Source: Ailanthus altissimus
Taxonomy: Eukaryota; Streptophyta; Magnoliopsida; Sapindales; Simaroubaceae
Assembly (NCBI GenBank): GCA_946807835.1
Contig: OX327702.1
Span: forward strand, 8,556,001-8,620,000
DNA length: 64,000 nt
Direction: 5' to 3'
Part shown: piece after piece, positions 48,663 to 58,490 of the stretch
Numbering within the stretch: the stretch's first letter is position 1
Layout: each line of letters begins with the position of its first letter
Program-made: the position numbers and the translations under genes
The notes under the pieces: model-generated
Database searches by the model: none
The model's input: the letters and a program-made list of their open reading frames with translations, nothing else
Told to the model about the DNA's origin: nothing

Positions 48663-50306
48663 AAAAGTTGCTTTATGACCAAAGCTTAGATCCCTATTGA
48701 GAACTTACTTGAGAAGCAATATGAGGTATTTTAGGAAAGCTACTCTCTGAGGTCAGAGGTAAAGGTAGATCCAACTAAGAAAGTTGCATTGAGAACTCCA
48801 AGACCATATTTGGAGGTAAAACGCCAAAATAAAAGTCTACGCCAAGAGTTTGAGGTAACCTCCTTTATTTCTTACTTCTTTTGTTATGCATAAGGAATCA
48901 TACCTTAGTGCTGAGTTACATAGACCTATTTAATGTCGAAATCAACAATATACATAGTAAGACCTCCTAAATTTTTGGTAAGACCTTTGTTGATATTATC
49001 ATTAAGAACTCGTGACTAAGTCGTATTAAGACCTCTACTGAGGCCTGAAGCACGTGGACCTTCCCTAAGTTATAAATCTAGAGACTCTAAGGCTTAATGC
49101 ATCATGACCTATAAATATGTCTAGATCAATAAGTTATATGTTGACCTCTATTAAGGTTAGAAATATATAAACCTTAATTTAAAACCACCAAGACCTTCAT
49201 AAAGGTCGAGGTTATTGAAATCCTTAAATGGTGCTCAAAGCTGAGTAATACTCAGTCTCATCTTTGGAGTTAGAGTAGTACTCAATTTAATTTTCAGAGC
49301 TATCTAAAAGCTCATTTATATCTTCGGAGCTGTATAAGTGTTTATTTGAAGTTTTGAGAGCCTATGTGGAGCTCAATGCTTAATATTTGGAGTAGTGTAG
49401 TGCTCAATTTTATCTTCGTAGCTATGTGAGAGTTCATTTGTATTCCTGAAGTTGTGTAATAGCTCATTTATATCCCCGAAGCTGTGTAAGAGCTTATTTA
49501 TATCTAGCTATATAGTACTCAGTAATCTCCAAAGCTATGTAAGAGCTCATATGTATCCTTAGAGCTATGAAAGAGCTTAGTGTTGAATCGCTAAAGTGGT
49601 GTGGAAGCTCAATATGTAATTTTCAAAGCTATGTAAAAGCTCGTTTGTATCTCCAAAATTGTGTAAAGCTTAGTGTTGAATCTCTAGAAAGCAATCAGCT
49701 GGGCCCTGAGCACCATGAGGATTGCATAAAATCGTAGATTCCTCCTTTTTAATGAGGGTTACTATACTCGATCTATGAGACAAGATAAGACATGAACCTT
49801 AAATATGCACCAATGCGATTTATCTCCATCCAACATGACGGGGTTGAGCCCATACTATCTAATGTATCTCTATTTGGCACTAAATGGTTGAGCTCATATT
49901 CTCCAATGTATCTCAAACTGACACAATGGGGTTGAGCCCCATGTTCTTCAATGTACCTTAATTTATAACTAAAAGAGTTAAGCCCTAATATATGCCAAAG
50001 TATCTCCAAAACGGTATATCTCTATTTAGCACTAAGGGGTGTAGCCTCATATTCTCCAATGAATCTTCATTTAACATTAAATGGGTAAGCCTATATTTCC
50101 AATGAATCTCCATTTTGCACTAAGAGGTTCAACCCCATGTCTTCCAATGAATCGCATATAGGATAAGTACTTATAAATGTGAAACATTGAGTGAAAAGAA
50201 GAAAGAAAAGTGAAGAAACAACTAGTAGAAGATTGTCAAGTGTCACCAAAGCAATATGTAGCTCCTAGTGTCTCCTTACCTCAACACTAAGAACTAAGGG
50301 GATTGA
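48663..50306 (+). repeat. Element C interior: degenerate tandem arrays, no gene
   Basis: Three arrays fill most of the interior. At 48950-49220 'aagacct' words recur. At 49240-49690 about a dozen units of some 35-45 bases are built on 'gctatgtaagagctcat' and 'tgtatc'. At 49795-50155 about seven units of some 45-50 bases are built on 'aatgtatctc' plus 'ggggttgagcccca'. No gag, protease or polymerase similarity was seen; the minus-strand frame 50009-49773 is a repeat artefact. Confidence 0.8.
50289..50302 (+). promoter_or_regulatory. Element C polypurine tract
   Basis: AAGAACTAAGGGGA lies four bases before the LTR-2 start TGTTAGAGG, so the element reads on the plus strand. Confidence 0.7.
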
Positions 50307-50985
50307 TGTTAGAGGTAAAGATTGGTGACACTCAGCCTAACTCAATACAGTTCAGTCCAGTACCCAAGCCCAAACTTCTTCCTATACAGCAAAGTTCAAC
50401 ATTTAACACAATCTAGTATTCAAGCCCAAACTTCTTCCTAAGCAACCTAGTCCATAACGAGTTACCTCAATGGGACTGAATTTGGGCCCGAACATTTAGA
50501 CCTTTATAATTCAGCCCATGAAGCTATTTAGTAGGACCCGTGTCAAGATATGTGTCACCACTCAATAGCGGTGTCAGAGGAAGCGTCTTAGGAGCTTAGA
50601 CACTCGCCACATCAGAATGGGCTCACTAGAAGTGTACACATCAGCCTAGTTCAAGTCTTGTCATGTCACTCATAGAACCTCCAATAATTCATTGTTACTA
50701 AGGAAACATCTTTCATAATACTAGAAATGGCCTCCACAAGTCCAAAGAATAGAAGAACATAGGAGATCCTAACTCATCAGTGATGTTACTTTTATTGTAA
50801 CTTATGTCTTATAATATCTTCTTCATATCGTGGATTTTGATGATGAGATATACCCTAGATATAGGCCTTTAGGTTGAACCACATAAATTCATGCATTGAT
50901 TATATTTCATTTTCTTATTAGTAGCAGTAACTTTTTGTTATAAGCTCAGTACGGGTGAGCTCTACTAAGTCTTACTTGTTAAAAC
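50307..50985 (+). repeat. Element C LTR-2, first part
   Basis: Matches LTR-1 from its start. Relative to LTR-1 it jumps near 50683 from 'cactcatagaacc' straight to 'tccaataattcattgttact', skipping about 550 bases. It breaks at AAAAC where copia-3 begins. Confidence 0.85.
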
Positions 50986-53264
50986 TGTGAGTGATTTTAA
51001 ACTTATGGTGCATACATGTGAGTTTGTATCTATCATTTAAATATAGTACATATATCATATACATACATGTACAGCGGATGAGCAGAATATAAATACTCAA
51101 TGATAAAGACAAATTAACTTTTACATATTATCTCATAAATGTAAAATATTTCAAGATTGAGAAATAGTACCTTATCAAGCTTTTAGTATATGGTCGAACC
51201 GGAGTACCCACCTTGAAGTAACCCGTGTACAGTTCTAGTTCCTTAATAAGGTAGGCTTGAGGAAGCTAGAATAGCAGCTCTTCTAGCAAATGATTCAACT
51301 CTTAAAACCTTGTTTCTACCATATAGTATAAATGGCCAAAATGGAAGGAAAAATAGAATATGTGTGTTTTTGTGCTCTCAACACTTGAAACAATTTTCTA
51401 ACACTTACTAAATTCATTTCTCTCTCACCCTTAATGTCATGACCGAATTTTTCCTTCATAAATTGAGCAACATATTGCTTTTTTATTTGTTTATTATTTT
51501 TTTCCTATTTTCTCACATAATGGCATCCATTATCTAGGTCAATGTTTGACATTAGTATTTTGTTTATTATTGTTTACAATAAAACTAAATGAAAACAAAA
51601 CAAAATGAAAAATCATTTAAATGAACTTGGCCTAAATCTAGGCCAAATGAGAAATATTTTCTCATTATTAAGAAATATGTTAAGGCCTATCATTTATAAG
51701 TGTCACCCATTTGTACTTATTATATCATTTCATTAATATTAAACAAATGATTTAATTATATTAAATCATGGTAGAAACACATGTCAATTTAAATAAAAAA
51801 ATAAATTGTTTCATTTTAATTTAAATAATAATATCATATATTATTATTATTTTATTCAATAAACATTTTAATGAATAAAATAATATTATTATTTATCCAA
51901 CAAATAAGGTCATTTTGGTAATTTCTAAGTCAAACAATAATTGGTCTACAATGTGCCATGTGTCAACATCTCATTGGTCAACAACTAATTGATGTACTTA
52001 ACTCTTAAATTTTAACACGTGAACGAACGGAGGGAGACCAAAGTAAATGTCCGATCTGCTAGAATTTTCTGGATCGAACTATTCAATCTAGTATGCTGCT
52101 CTAGTGCACAACGAGTACACTTCATATTGCAGGACTCTTTAGGTCCATTTCCGACTTGTCAAACAAAACTATACTGCAAGTTCGAGATCGATGTCCCATG
52201 TACACGTCACGGATATTACAAATCAGTGCAGTAAACCATACAAGTTGAGGTTATAGTGCATACGTATAATCCTTCCACCAATTATATCCTAGAAGAGCAG
52301 GGATATAAATCACTACCGTCAAAACCCTATGTGCTCATCCGTGAATTTATCTCCAGACACATAACTTAACAAACAATATATGCAAACACTTTTACAATAT
52401 TGTTTAACTTTGTAGAAAACTATTTTCCTAGGTTTGTTGCTTATGGCCATAAGATTTTTTAAGATACAGTCACTGAGCATCTGGATATATAACTCATCCA
52501 TGTGAGCTGATGAATCTCATATCTATACACACCGAACTCCATAAGTATCGAACCATACCCAGCAGTCACACCGTAAAAGGTTTGTGACATGCATGGAACC
52601 AAAGTATGATGGATCATTTACAAGCCCACCGTGGTACTCAGGTCAAATCACCACATATACTACTCAAATCGAGATGACCTTCCATTAATGGCTTCATAGG
52701 ATGTCTATTAGGGTCCTCGTTGAGTCTATTCAGTATTCAGTCCTTACTGAACACCTATATGCTATATGAACTTTCAGTAAGCCCATGGTCAGCTAAGAAC
52801 AACCATCTAGATCATCTAGGTATAGTATACACTTCTCTATGTAAAAGGATTCACCGACAAACCTACATCGATGAATTAAGACCAGGAACATATAATTTGA
52901 GAATAGACTTACATAATAACATTTCTTAGTACTTATTACAACTCTTGCAACTATGTTATTACTAATGTATTCTCAGGTCTTTGTACCGTCACAGACAAGA
53001 TTCTAACTTTTAGACTTCACTAATTAATATAACATGCTAACTCTTTAGCATTTATAGTTTTCAGTGATGTTAACTCTTAGCATTGATCTAAACTTCTTTA
53101 GACCAAATATTAACCCTTTCAGATCATATAATATCCGTAGCGTCACAAGCATTGAACCATTTAATAATATTAATTAGCGATTTAACAAATAATGAACTAT
53201 ATAAATATTATAAAATAAAATATTCATACAATAATGGGATAGCTTGTGAGCATAAATCCCAACA
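50986..53264 (-). repeat. Copia-3 3' LTR
   Basis: 2279 bases, near-collinear with 58491-60762. By eye it differs by scattered substitutions and a few small indels, so the insertion is not recent. The conserved core lies at 52540-52830. Confidence 0.93.
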
Positions 53265-53277
53265 AACTCCTACTTGC
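53265..53277 (-). promoter_or_regulatory. Copia-3 polypurine tract
   Basis: The minus strand reads AAGTAGGAGTT directly before the 3' LTR start TGTTGGG. Weaker than the copia-B tract. Confidence 0.6.
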
Positions 53278-53299
53278 TCTAATGCCATTCATAGTGGTA

Positions 53300-53800
53300 T
53301 CTTATACCCCTAGACTCTACTTATTTCTTAAACACCTTTGGAGTTAAGGCTTTAATCAGTGGATCCGCTACATTATTTACAGAGTCAACTCAACAAATTA
53401 TTACATCTCCTCTAGCCAAGATTTCTCTAATTATGTGGTATTTCCTCTCCACATGTTTAGATCTCTGGTCTTGGCTCTTTTGCTTGTGCAATGGCTCCGT
53501 TGCTGTCGCAGAATAAAATGATAGGATCCATCGAACTTGGGATAATCCCGAGCTTACCGACAAACTTGCGTATCCATACTACTTCATTTGCTGCCTCAGA
53601 GGCTGTAATATATTCTGTTTCTATTATTGAATCAGCTGTGGATCCCTGTTTGGTCCTCTTCCAACTCACTGTAGCACCGTTGAGGATAAATACATATCTA
53701 GATGTCGACTTTCTATCATCTGGATCAGAATGGAAGTCTGAATCCGTGTATACCCTAACCTACAAATCACTTTCTCTATAAACGAAAAAAATTTCTTTGT
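53300..53800 (-). pseudogene. Copia-3 RNase H remnant
   Basis: The open stretch 53669-53457 reads SWKRTKQGSTADSIIETEYI, then ASEAANEVVWIRKFVGKLG and ILFCDSNGAIAQAKEP. This is the central and C-terminal part of copia RNase H, with the SxxEAEY-type Glu and the CDN-type Asp (CDSN). The preceding YTDSDF-type segment (about 53760) is in another frame, so a frameshift lies between. The sequence resumes after 53457 with a KHVERKYHIIRE motif and ends near 53300. Confidence 0.85.
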
Positions 53801-54790
53801 ACCCTTAAGGTATTTAAGGACATGTTTGACCGCCATCTAATGGTTGTCACCTAGATCAGATTGATACCGGCTAGTAACACTTATAGCTATACTGATGTCA
53901 AGTCTCATGCACATTATAGCATACATCAGGCTGCCTACAGCTGATGCATATGGCATCTTAGACATTCTAACTCATTCATCTTCCGTCTGAGGAGATATTC
54001 TCCTTGAAAGATGAATGTCATGTCTGAATGGTACATTAGTTGTCTTACAGTTTGTAAAATTGTACATTTCAATGATACTATCAATGTATGATGATTGTGA
54101 AAGTCCTATCAGCTTCCTAACTCTATCTCTATAAAGCTTTATACCAAGCATATAGGAAGCCTCTCCCAAGTCATTCATGGAGAAGTTTTTGTTTAGATAA
54201 CTCTTGACTGATTGTAAATACCGATATCATTTCCAATGATTAGTATGTCATCCACAAAAAGATAACCATGCTTTCACTGACCTTTTTATACATATATGGT
54301 TCCTCATCATTTTTTTTAAATCAGATCCTTTGATTACCTCATCAAAACGAAGGTTTTAATTCCTGAAAGCCTGCTTAAGCCCATAAATGAACTTCTTCAG
54401 TTTGCAACTAGACCTGTGGATTGGCTAGATGCAAAACCTTCAGGCTGTTCCATGTATATCTCTTCCTCGAGATATCCATTCAGGAATGCCATCTTTACAT
54501 CCATCAGCCATATCTCATAGTCATAATATGCAGCAATAGCCAATAAAATCCGTATTGACTTCAACATCGCTACTGGTGAAAAAGTTTCCTCATAATCAAT
54601 CCCAGATCATTGAGAATAATCTTTTGCAACCAATCAGGCTTTGAAGGTCTTTACCTTCCCATCAGGCCCACGCTTCCACTTGTAAATTCATTTACAACCG
54701 ATAAGAATTATTCTTTCAAGAAGCTCAACCAAGTCACATACTTGATTGTGGTGAATTGAGTCAATTTCAGATTTCATGGCTTCTTGCCAC
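53800..54790 (-). pseudogene. Copia-3 reverse transcriptase remnant
   Basis: In order on the minus strand: GCK-stop-IYKWKRGPDGKVKTFKA, a segment GIDYEETFSPVAMLKSIR, AAYYDYEIWLMDVKMAFLNG, LEEEIYMEQPEGF, a shifted patch, then FVDDILIIGND (54262-54240), which is the catalytic box with Phe for Tyr. Finally 54178-53972 carries MNDLGEASYMLGIKLYRDRV and RKLIGLSQSSYID. Both catalytic Asp residues are present. Stops at TGA/TAG and frameshifts separate the blocks. Confidence 0.88.
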
Positions 54791-55890
54791 TTTTCCGAGT
54801 CAATGTCTAACATCGCATCCTTATAAGTTAAAGGATCATTCTCTTCCACTAAGAAAACTTCAAATGCACCATCCAGCATTTGACCATACCTAGCAGGTGG
54901 CCTGGACATCCTTTCAGGCCTACGTGGAAGGTGTGTTAAAGGTATTCCACTCAATTGATTTTGAGGTTCCATATTGGGTTCATGTTCGCTTTGATTGGTT
55001 TCATCAAGCACAATCTTTCTACAACCTCCATAATTCATTAGAAACTCTTTCTCAAAAAAAGTGGCATATCAAGAAACAAACACATTTCACTCCTCGAGAT
55101 CATAGAATTGGTATCCCATTGAATTCTTGGGATACCCAACGAAATGATACTTATACCCCTTGGGTGCAAGTTTATCCTATTGCGTAACTTTTACGTAAGT
55201 AGGACATCCTCAAATCTTAAAATATTTAAGACTTAATTTCTTTCCATTTAACATCATATATGGAGTGGTTGAAACAGCTTTAGATGGAACTCTATTCAAT
55301 ATATGAGCAGTAATTTTCAGAGCAAAACCCCAAAGATATTTAGGTAGATTGGTGAAGCTCATCATCGATCGAACCATATTCAATAAAGTCTGATTCCTCC
55401 TCTCCCACACACCACTGTGTTGCGGAGTACCTGGAGGACTATACTAAGCTAGAATCTCATTCTCTTTTAAATAATCAGAAAATTCACTACTCATGTACTC
55501 ACCGCCTCGATCTGATCGAAGACATTTGACATACATTCTGGTTTGTTTCTCTACTTCAAGTTTAAACTTTTTGAACTTTTCAAAGGTTTCTAACTTGCTT
55601 TTCATAAGAAACACATACCCATATCATGACAAATCATCCATAAAGGTAACAAAGTATCTAAATCTATCCATTGCAGCATGATTCATTGGACCGCATATAT
55701 CACTATGTATTAATTCTAATAAATCAGTGGCACGATGTCCAACACCAGTGAATGGAGATTTAGTCATTTTCCCTTGAATACAAAATTCACAAACTGGGTA
55801 AGGTTCTATAGTCAGATCAAGTATCCGAACATCCTTAACTAGACAGGTTAGGCGTCTCACACCTATATGACCCAATCTCATGTGCCACAA
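54790..55890 (-). pseudogene. Copia-3 integrase remnant with complete DDE residues
   Basis: The frame opens at 55890 with MWHMRLGHIGVRRLTCLVKD and a CEFCIQGK Cys pair (HHCC zinc-binding region), then HSDICGPM (first catalytic Asp). A TGA follows at 55626-55624. The same frame continues through CLRSDRGGEYMS (second Asp), a TAG at 55446-55444, PQHSGVWERRNQTLLNMVRS (catalytic Glu) and KYLWGFALKITAHILNRVPS. Further TGA codons lie at 55089-55087 and 55071-55069, then the linker to RT. Three or more nonsense codons in one unbroken frame, not deletions, are the main damage. Confidence 0.9.
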
Positions 55891-56059
55891 TTCATTATCA
55901 CTTAAAGCTTCTACACTATTATTAGTACTACCCTATACATTCATGACATTTCTCGTTGTATCTAAAATATAATGCCCATTAATTAATTGACACTCAGCTA
56001 ATAAAACATCAAATATATCCCATAAATATAAAAAGCAGTTCTTAATATAAATATGATAC

Positions 56060-56270
56060 CATTCACTGTCAAGTACAGGAAGAGAGATAGCAGGCACAAA
56101 ATAACAGTTATGAAGTACAATAGTTTTATTACAATGAAGAATTAAATCATAATATCCTACAGCCTCGACCCGTAGGAGATCACCGTTTCTTACTCAAAGT
56201 TGTACCTCTCCCGACTGTAGCAATTTAACTTTCTTCAGACGCTGCAATATATTACAGATGTGAAAAGCTT
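56060..56270 (-). pseudogene. Copia-3 protease remnant
   Basis: At the end of the gag frame the sequence reads CVLDTVSFSHL. Copia proteases have D-T/S-G here; the Gly position reads Val. A frameshift follows at once (near 56255), after which a different frame continues with typical protease sequence (LQSGEVQL, stop, VRNGDLLRVEAVGYYDL, then CYFVPAISLPVL). The catalytic Asp remains, but the Gly loss and the shift would each destroy activity. Confidence 0.75.
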
Positions 56271-57184
56271 ACGGTATCTAATACGCAGTCAATACTAGCA
56301 TCAAATGCTAAAGAAATGTCAATAACGTGAAAGATAATACCTGAGGGAATCTTCTTCACAATGGCAAGATATTTGGGGCAGTTGCATTTCCAGTGCCCAT
56401 TCTCACCACAATGAAAGCATTTGTCTTTCACTTTCAGTTTCTCCAGTGGCTTGGATATCTGTCGCTGCTGAGGACCCACCTTGGGTGTTTGCCTCACCTT
56501 TCTTTTCTTCTTTCTTTTAAACTTCGCAGAAACTCTTGAGGTCGAAGATGAAGCATTATGAATAAGGAGGGTCGAGCCTTCTTTATGCATGTCCTCATTC
56601 GTTGTCTTCAGTATATTGTGAAGATCAGCATAAGTAGGGGTTATTCCTTGTATATTGAAGTTCATTATAAATTGTGCATATGACCTATACAGCAATTGGA
56701 GAATCAAATTATTCTCAAAGTTATTGCTCAATGAGATATCTATAGACTCAAGTCTTTCAATTAATCCTATCATCTTGAGAATATGAGGACTTATTAGACT
56801 GTCCTCAAGGAACCTTACTTGAAAAAGCGCTTTGGTGACTCTATAGTTCTTAACTTGGGGTCGGTCACGAAAGAGCTCCATGAGATGGAGCATAATGCCA
56901 CTGGCATTGTCCATGCGGACATGTTCCCTCTACAGCTCAGTAGACATAGAGGCGAGGATGTACCACTTAAATTTTAAATCTTCATCCAACCATTTCTGAT
57001 ATGTTACCTTTTCTTCCTCGGTGGCATCCTCAGAAACACCTATGGGCATCTTTTGGTTAATGACATATCGCAGTCTTTTCGAATCCAGAACAATTCTGAG
57101 ATTTATGTACTAGTCAGAGAAATTCTTTGCACCTTTAAGTTTATGTGCATCCAGTATATGCACCAAGGGATTTGAAGATGACAT
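56252..57184 (-). pseudogene. Copia-3 gag with zinc knuckle, two nonsense codons
   Basis: The likely start is the ATG at 57184-57182 (MSSSNPLVHILDAHKLKGAK). In-frame TAG codons lie at 57112-57110 and 56932-56930. The open part after the second (56914-56252, 220 residues) carries the UBN2/gag-type helical domain (residues 1-120), a basic stretch (KFKRKKKRKV, 131-140) and one zinc knuckle CX2CX4HX4C (Cys166, Cys169, His174, Cys179). Gag would form the particle shell and bind RNA. The frame ends in the damaged protease. Restart at 56914 is possible in principle, but such a product would lack the N-terminal third. Confidence 0.9.
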
Positions 57185-57420
57185 CTTAGCTTACACAAGT
57201 CAAATAAAATAACATTAGGAGATGTAAGCGAAAAATATCATTAAATAGCTAATAATACATTTTAAATTATGGGTATAACATTTATACATTTTTATAATTT
57301 AAAATGCCTTCCCACTGTTTAACGTAATCTTTCTAATCTCTCAAAACGAGATAACGAGAGTTTAAACTATTTTAAACTATACAGCGAGAAGTAGACCCCA
57401 TTGGCATTTTACTCGGGCCG

Positions 57421-57720
57421 TACACTGTAGCAATCTAGGCCTTTGTAAACCCAACAGATAGACAACTCTTATCAATTATATCTCATGCAACTCCTACTCT
57501 TGATCTTAAATACACCTTATCCGCACACTGTAGCGATCAAGGGTAAGTGTATTCTAAATTAACTTGTCAATTATCAAATATATGCTACTGATATTGCCCA
57601 CACACTGTAGCGATCTAAGGCAATACTTTCGCATATATTTGCTTCATCTCATGTTTAACCGATATAGTCTAAATCATACCGACCATATCCCTGACACTCT
57701 AGCGATCTTGGAAAAGACCA
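57421..57720 (-). repeat. Copia-3 leader: four spaced CACTGTAGCGATC motifs
   Basis: On the plus strand 'acactgtagcaatctagg' (57422), 'cacactgtagcgatcaagg' (57524), 'cacactgtagcgatctaagg' (57601) and 'gacactctagcgatcttgg' (57693) are spaced by about 100, 77 and 92. The same number and spacing occur in copia-2. The region is upstream of gag. Confidence 0.85.
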
Positions 57721-58054
57721 ATATAATACAGCTAACACCGTACTAACAAGACGGATTAACAATAAAACACTATCTCATAATGTATTATTGTTCAATCTAA
57801 TTAAGAGAGAATTTTTTACTCTTTTTTTTTTAGTATCACAAAGACTTAATCTCTATCTCATGAGGATTAAATTCTCAATAATACATAATTCTGTGTAAGC
57901 ACAACTAACCCTCACTAGTAGGGCTCCTATTGTGTTTACCAACACACAAAAAAAATGATCCCGGTTCATAATACAACCTAATAACTCTTATCATTGTATC
58001 TTATAAATCCCCACATAATTAAAATAATATTTTAAACAATTTAAAACATAATTA

Positions 58055-58345
58055 GAGCGAGTGTCATCGGTGCCGCAGTACTGGGTTCACTGTATGGCAG
58101 CACCAGGGGGGCATAGCCCTCTGCACTGCGGCGCCCAGCTTCTAGCACTATGGTGCTCAACATCCAACACTGCGGTGCCCTGTGCCTGGCACTACGATGT
58201 CAGGGCCTGGAGGCCATTCAGTGTTGCAACACTCAACCCCTGGCACTATGGTGCGAATTCTAAAATCAGTGCTGAAGCGCCTAGCACCTGGCGCTGCAGC
58301 GCTAAGGCCTGGAAGCCCAAGTGCCACAACGTCGACTACCCAACG
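58055..58345 (-). repeat. Copia-3 leader: GC-rich degenerate repeat
   Basis: Units around 'cactgcggcgcccagc', 'cactatggtgctc', 'cactgcggtgccctg', 'cactacgatgtcaggg', 'ggcgctgcagcgct' recur every 25-40 bases. The plus-strand open frame 58061-58396 (Trp/His/Ala-rich) is produced by this repeat. Confidence 0.8.
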
Positions 58346-58475
58346 CTAGTTGCGGTACTTCTATGCTGTTCACTTTTGGTAGACCCATTTCAATAACTTG
58401 AAATGCACCTTTTGAGCACTGGAACATCACCAACAACAATTTTGCACTCAAAATACCCAAAATCAACTCAAATTT

Positions 58476-58487
58476 GCTTTGATATCA
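58476..58487 (-). promoter_or_regulatory. Copia-3 primer binding site (tRNA-iMet)
   Basis: The minus strand reads TGATATCAAAGC three bases inside the 5' LTR. The consensus is TGGTATCAGAGC; both differences are G to A. Confidence 0.85.
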
Positions 58488-58490
58488 TTT

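Noticed and set aside
49773..50009. A 78-codon frame in the interior of element C
   Set aside because: It arises from the 45-50-base tandem units and has no domain.
58061..58396. A 111-codon Trp/Ala/His-rich frame
   Set aside because: It is produced by the GC-rich repeat in the copia-3 leader.
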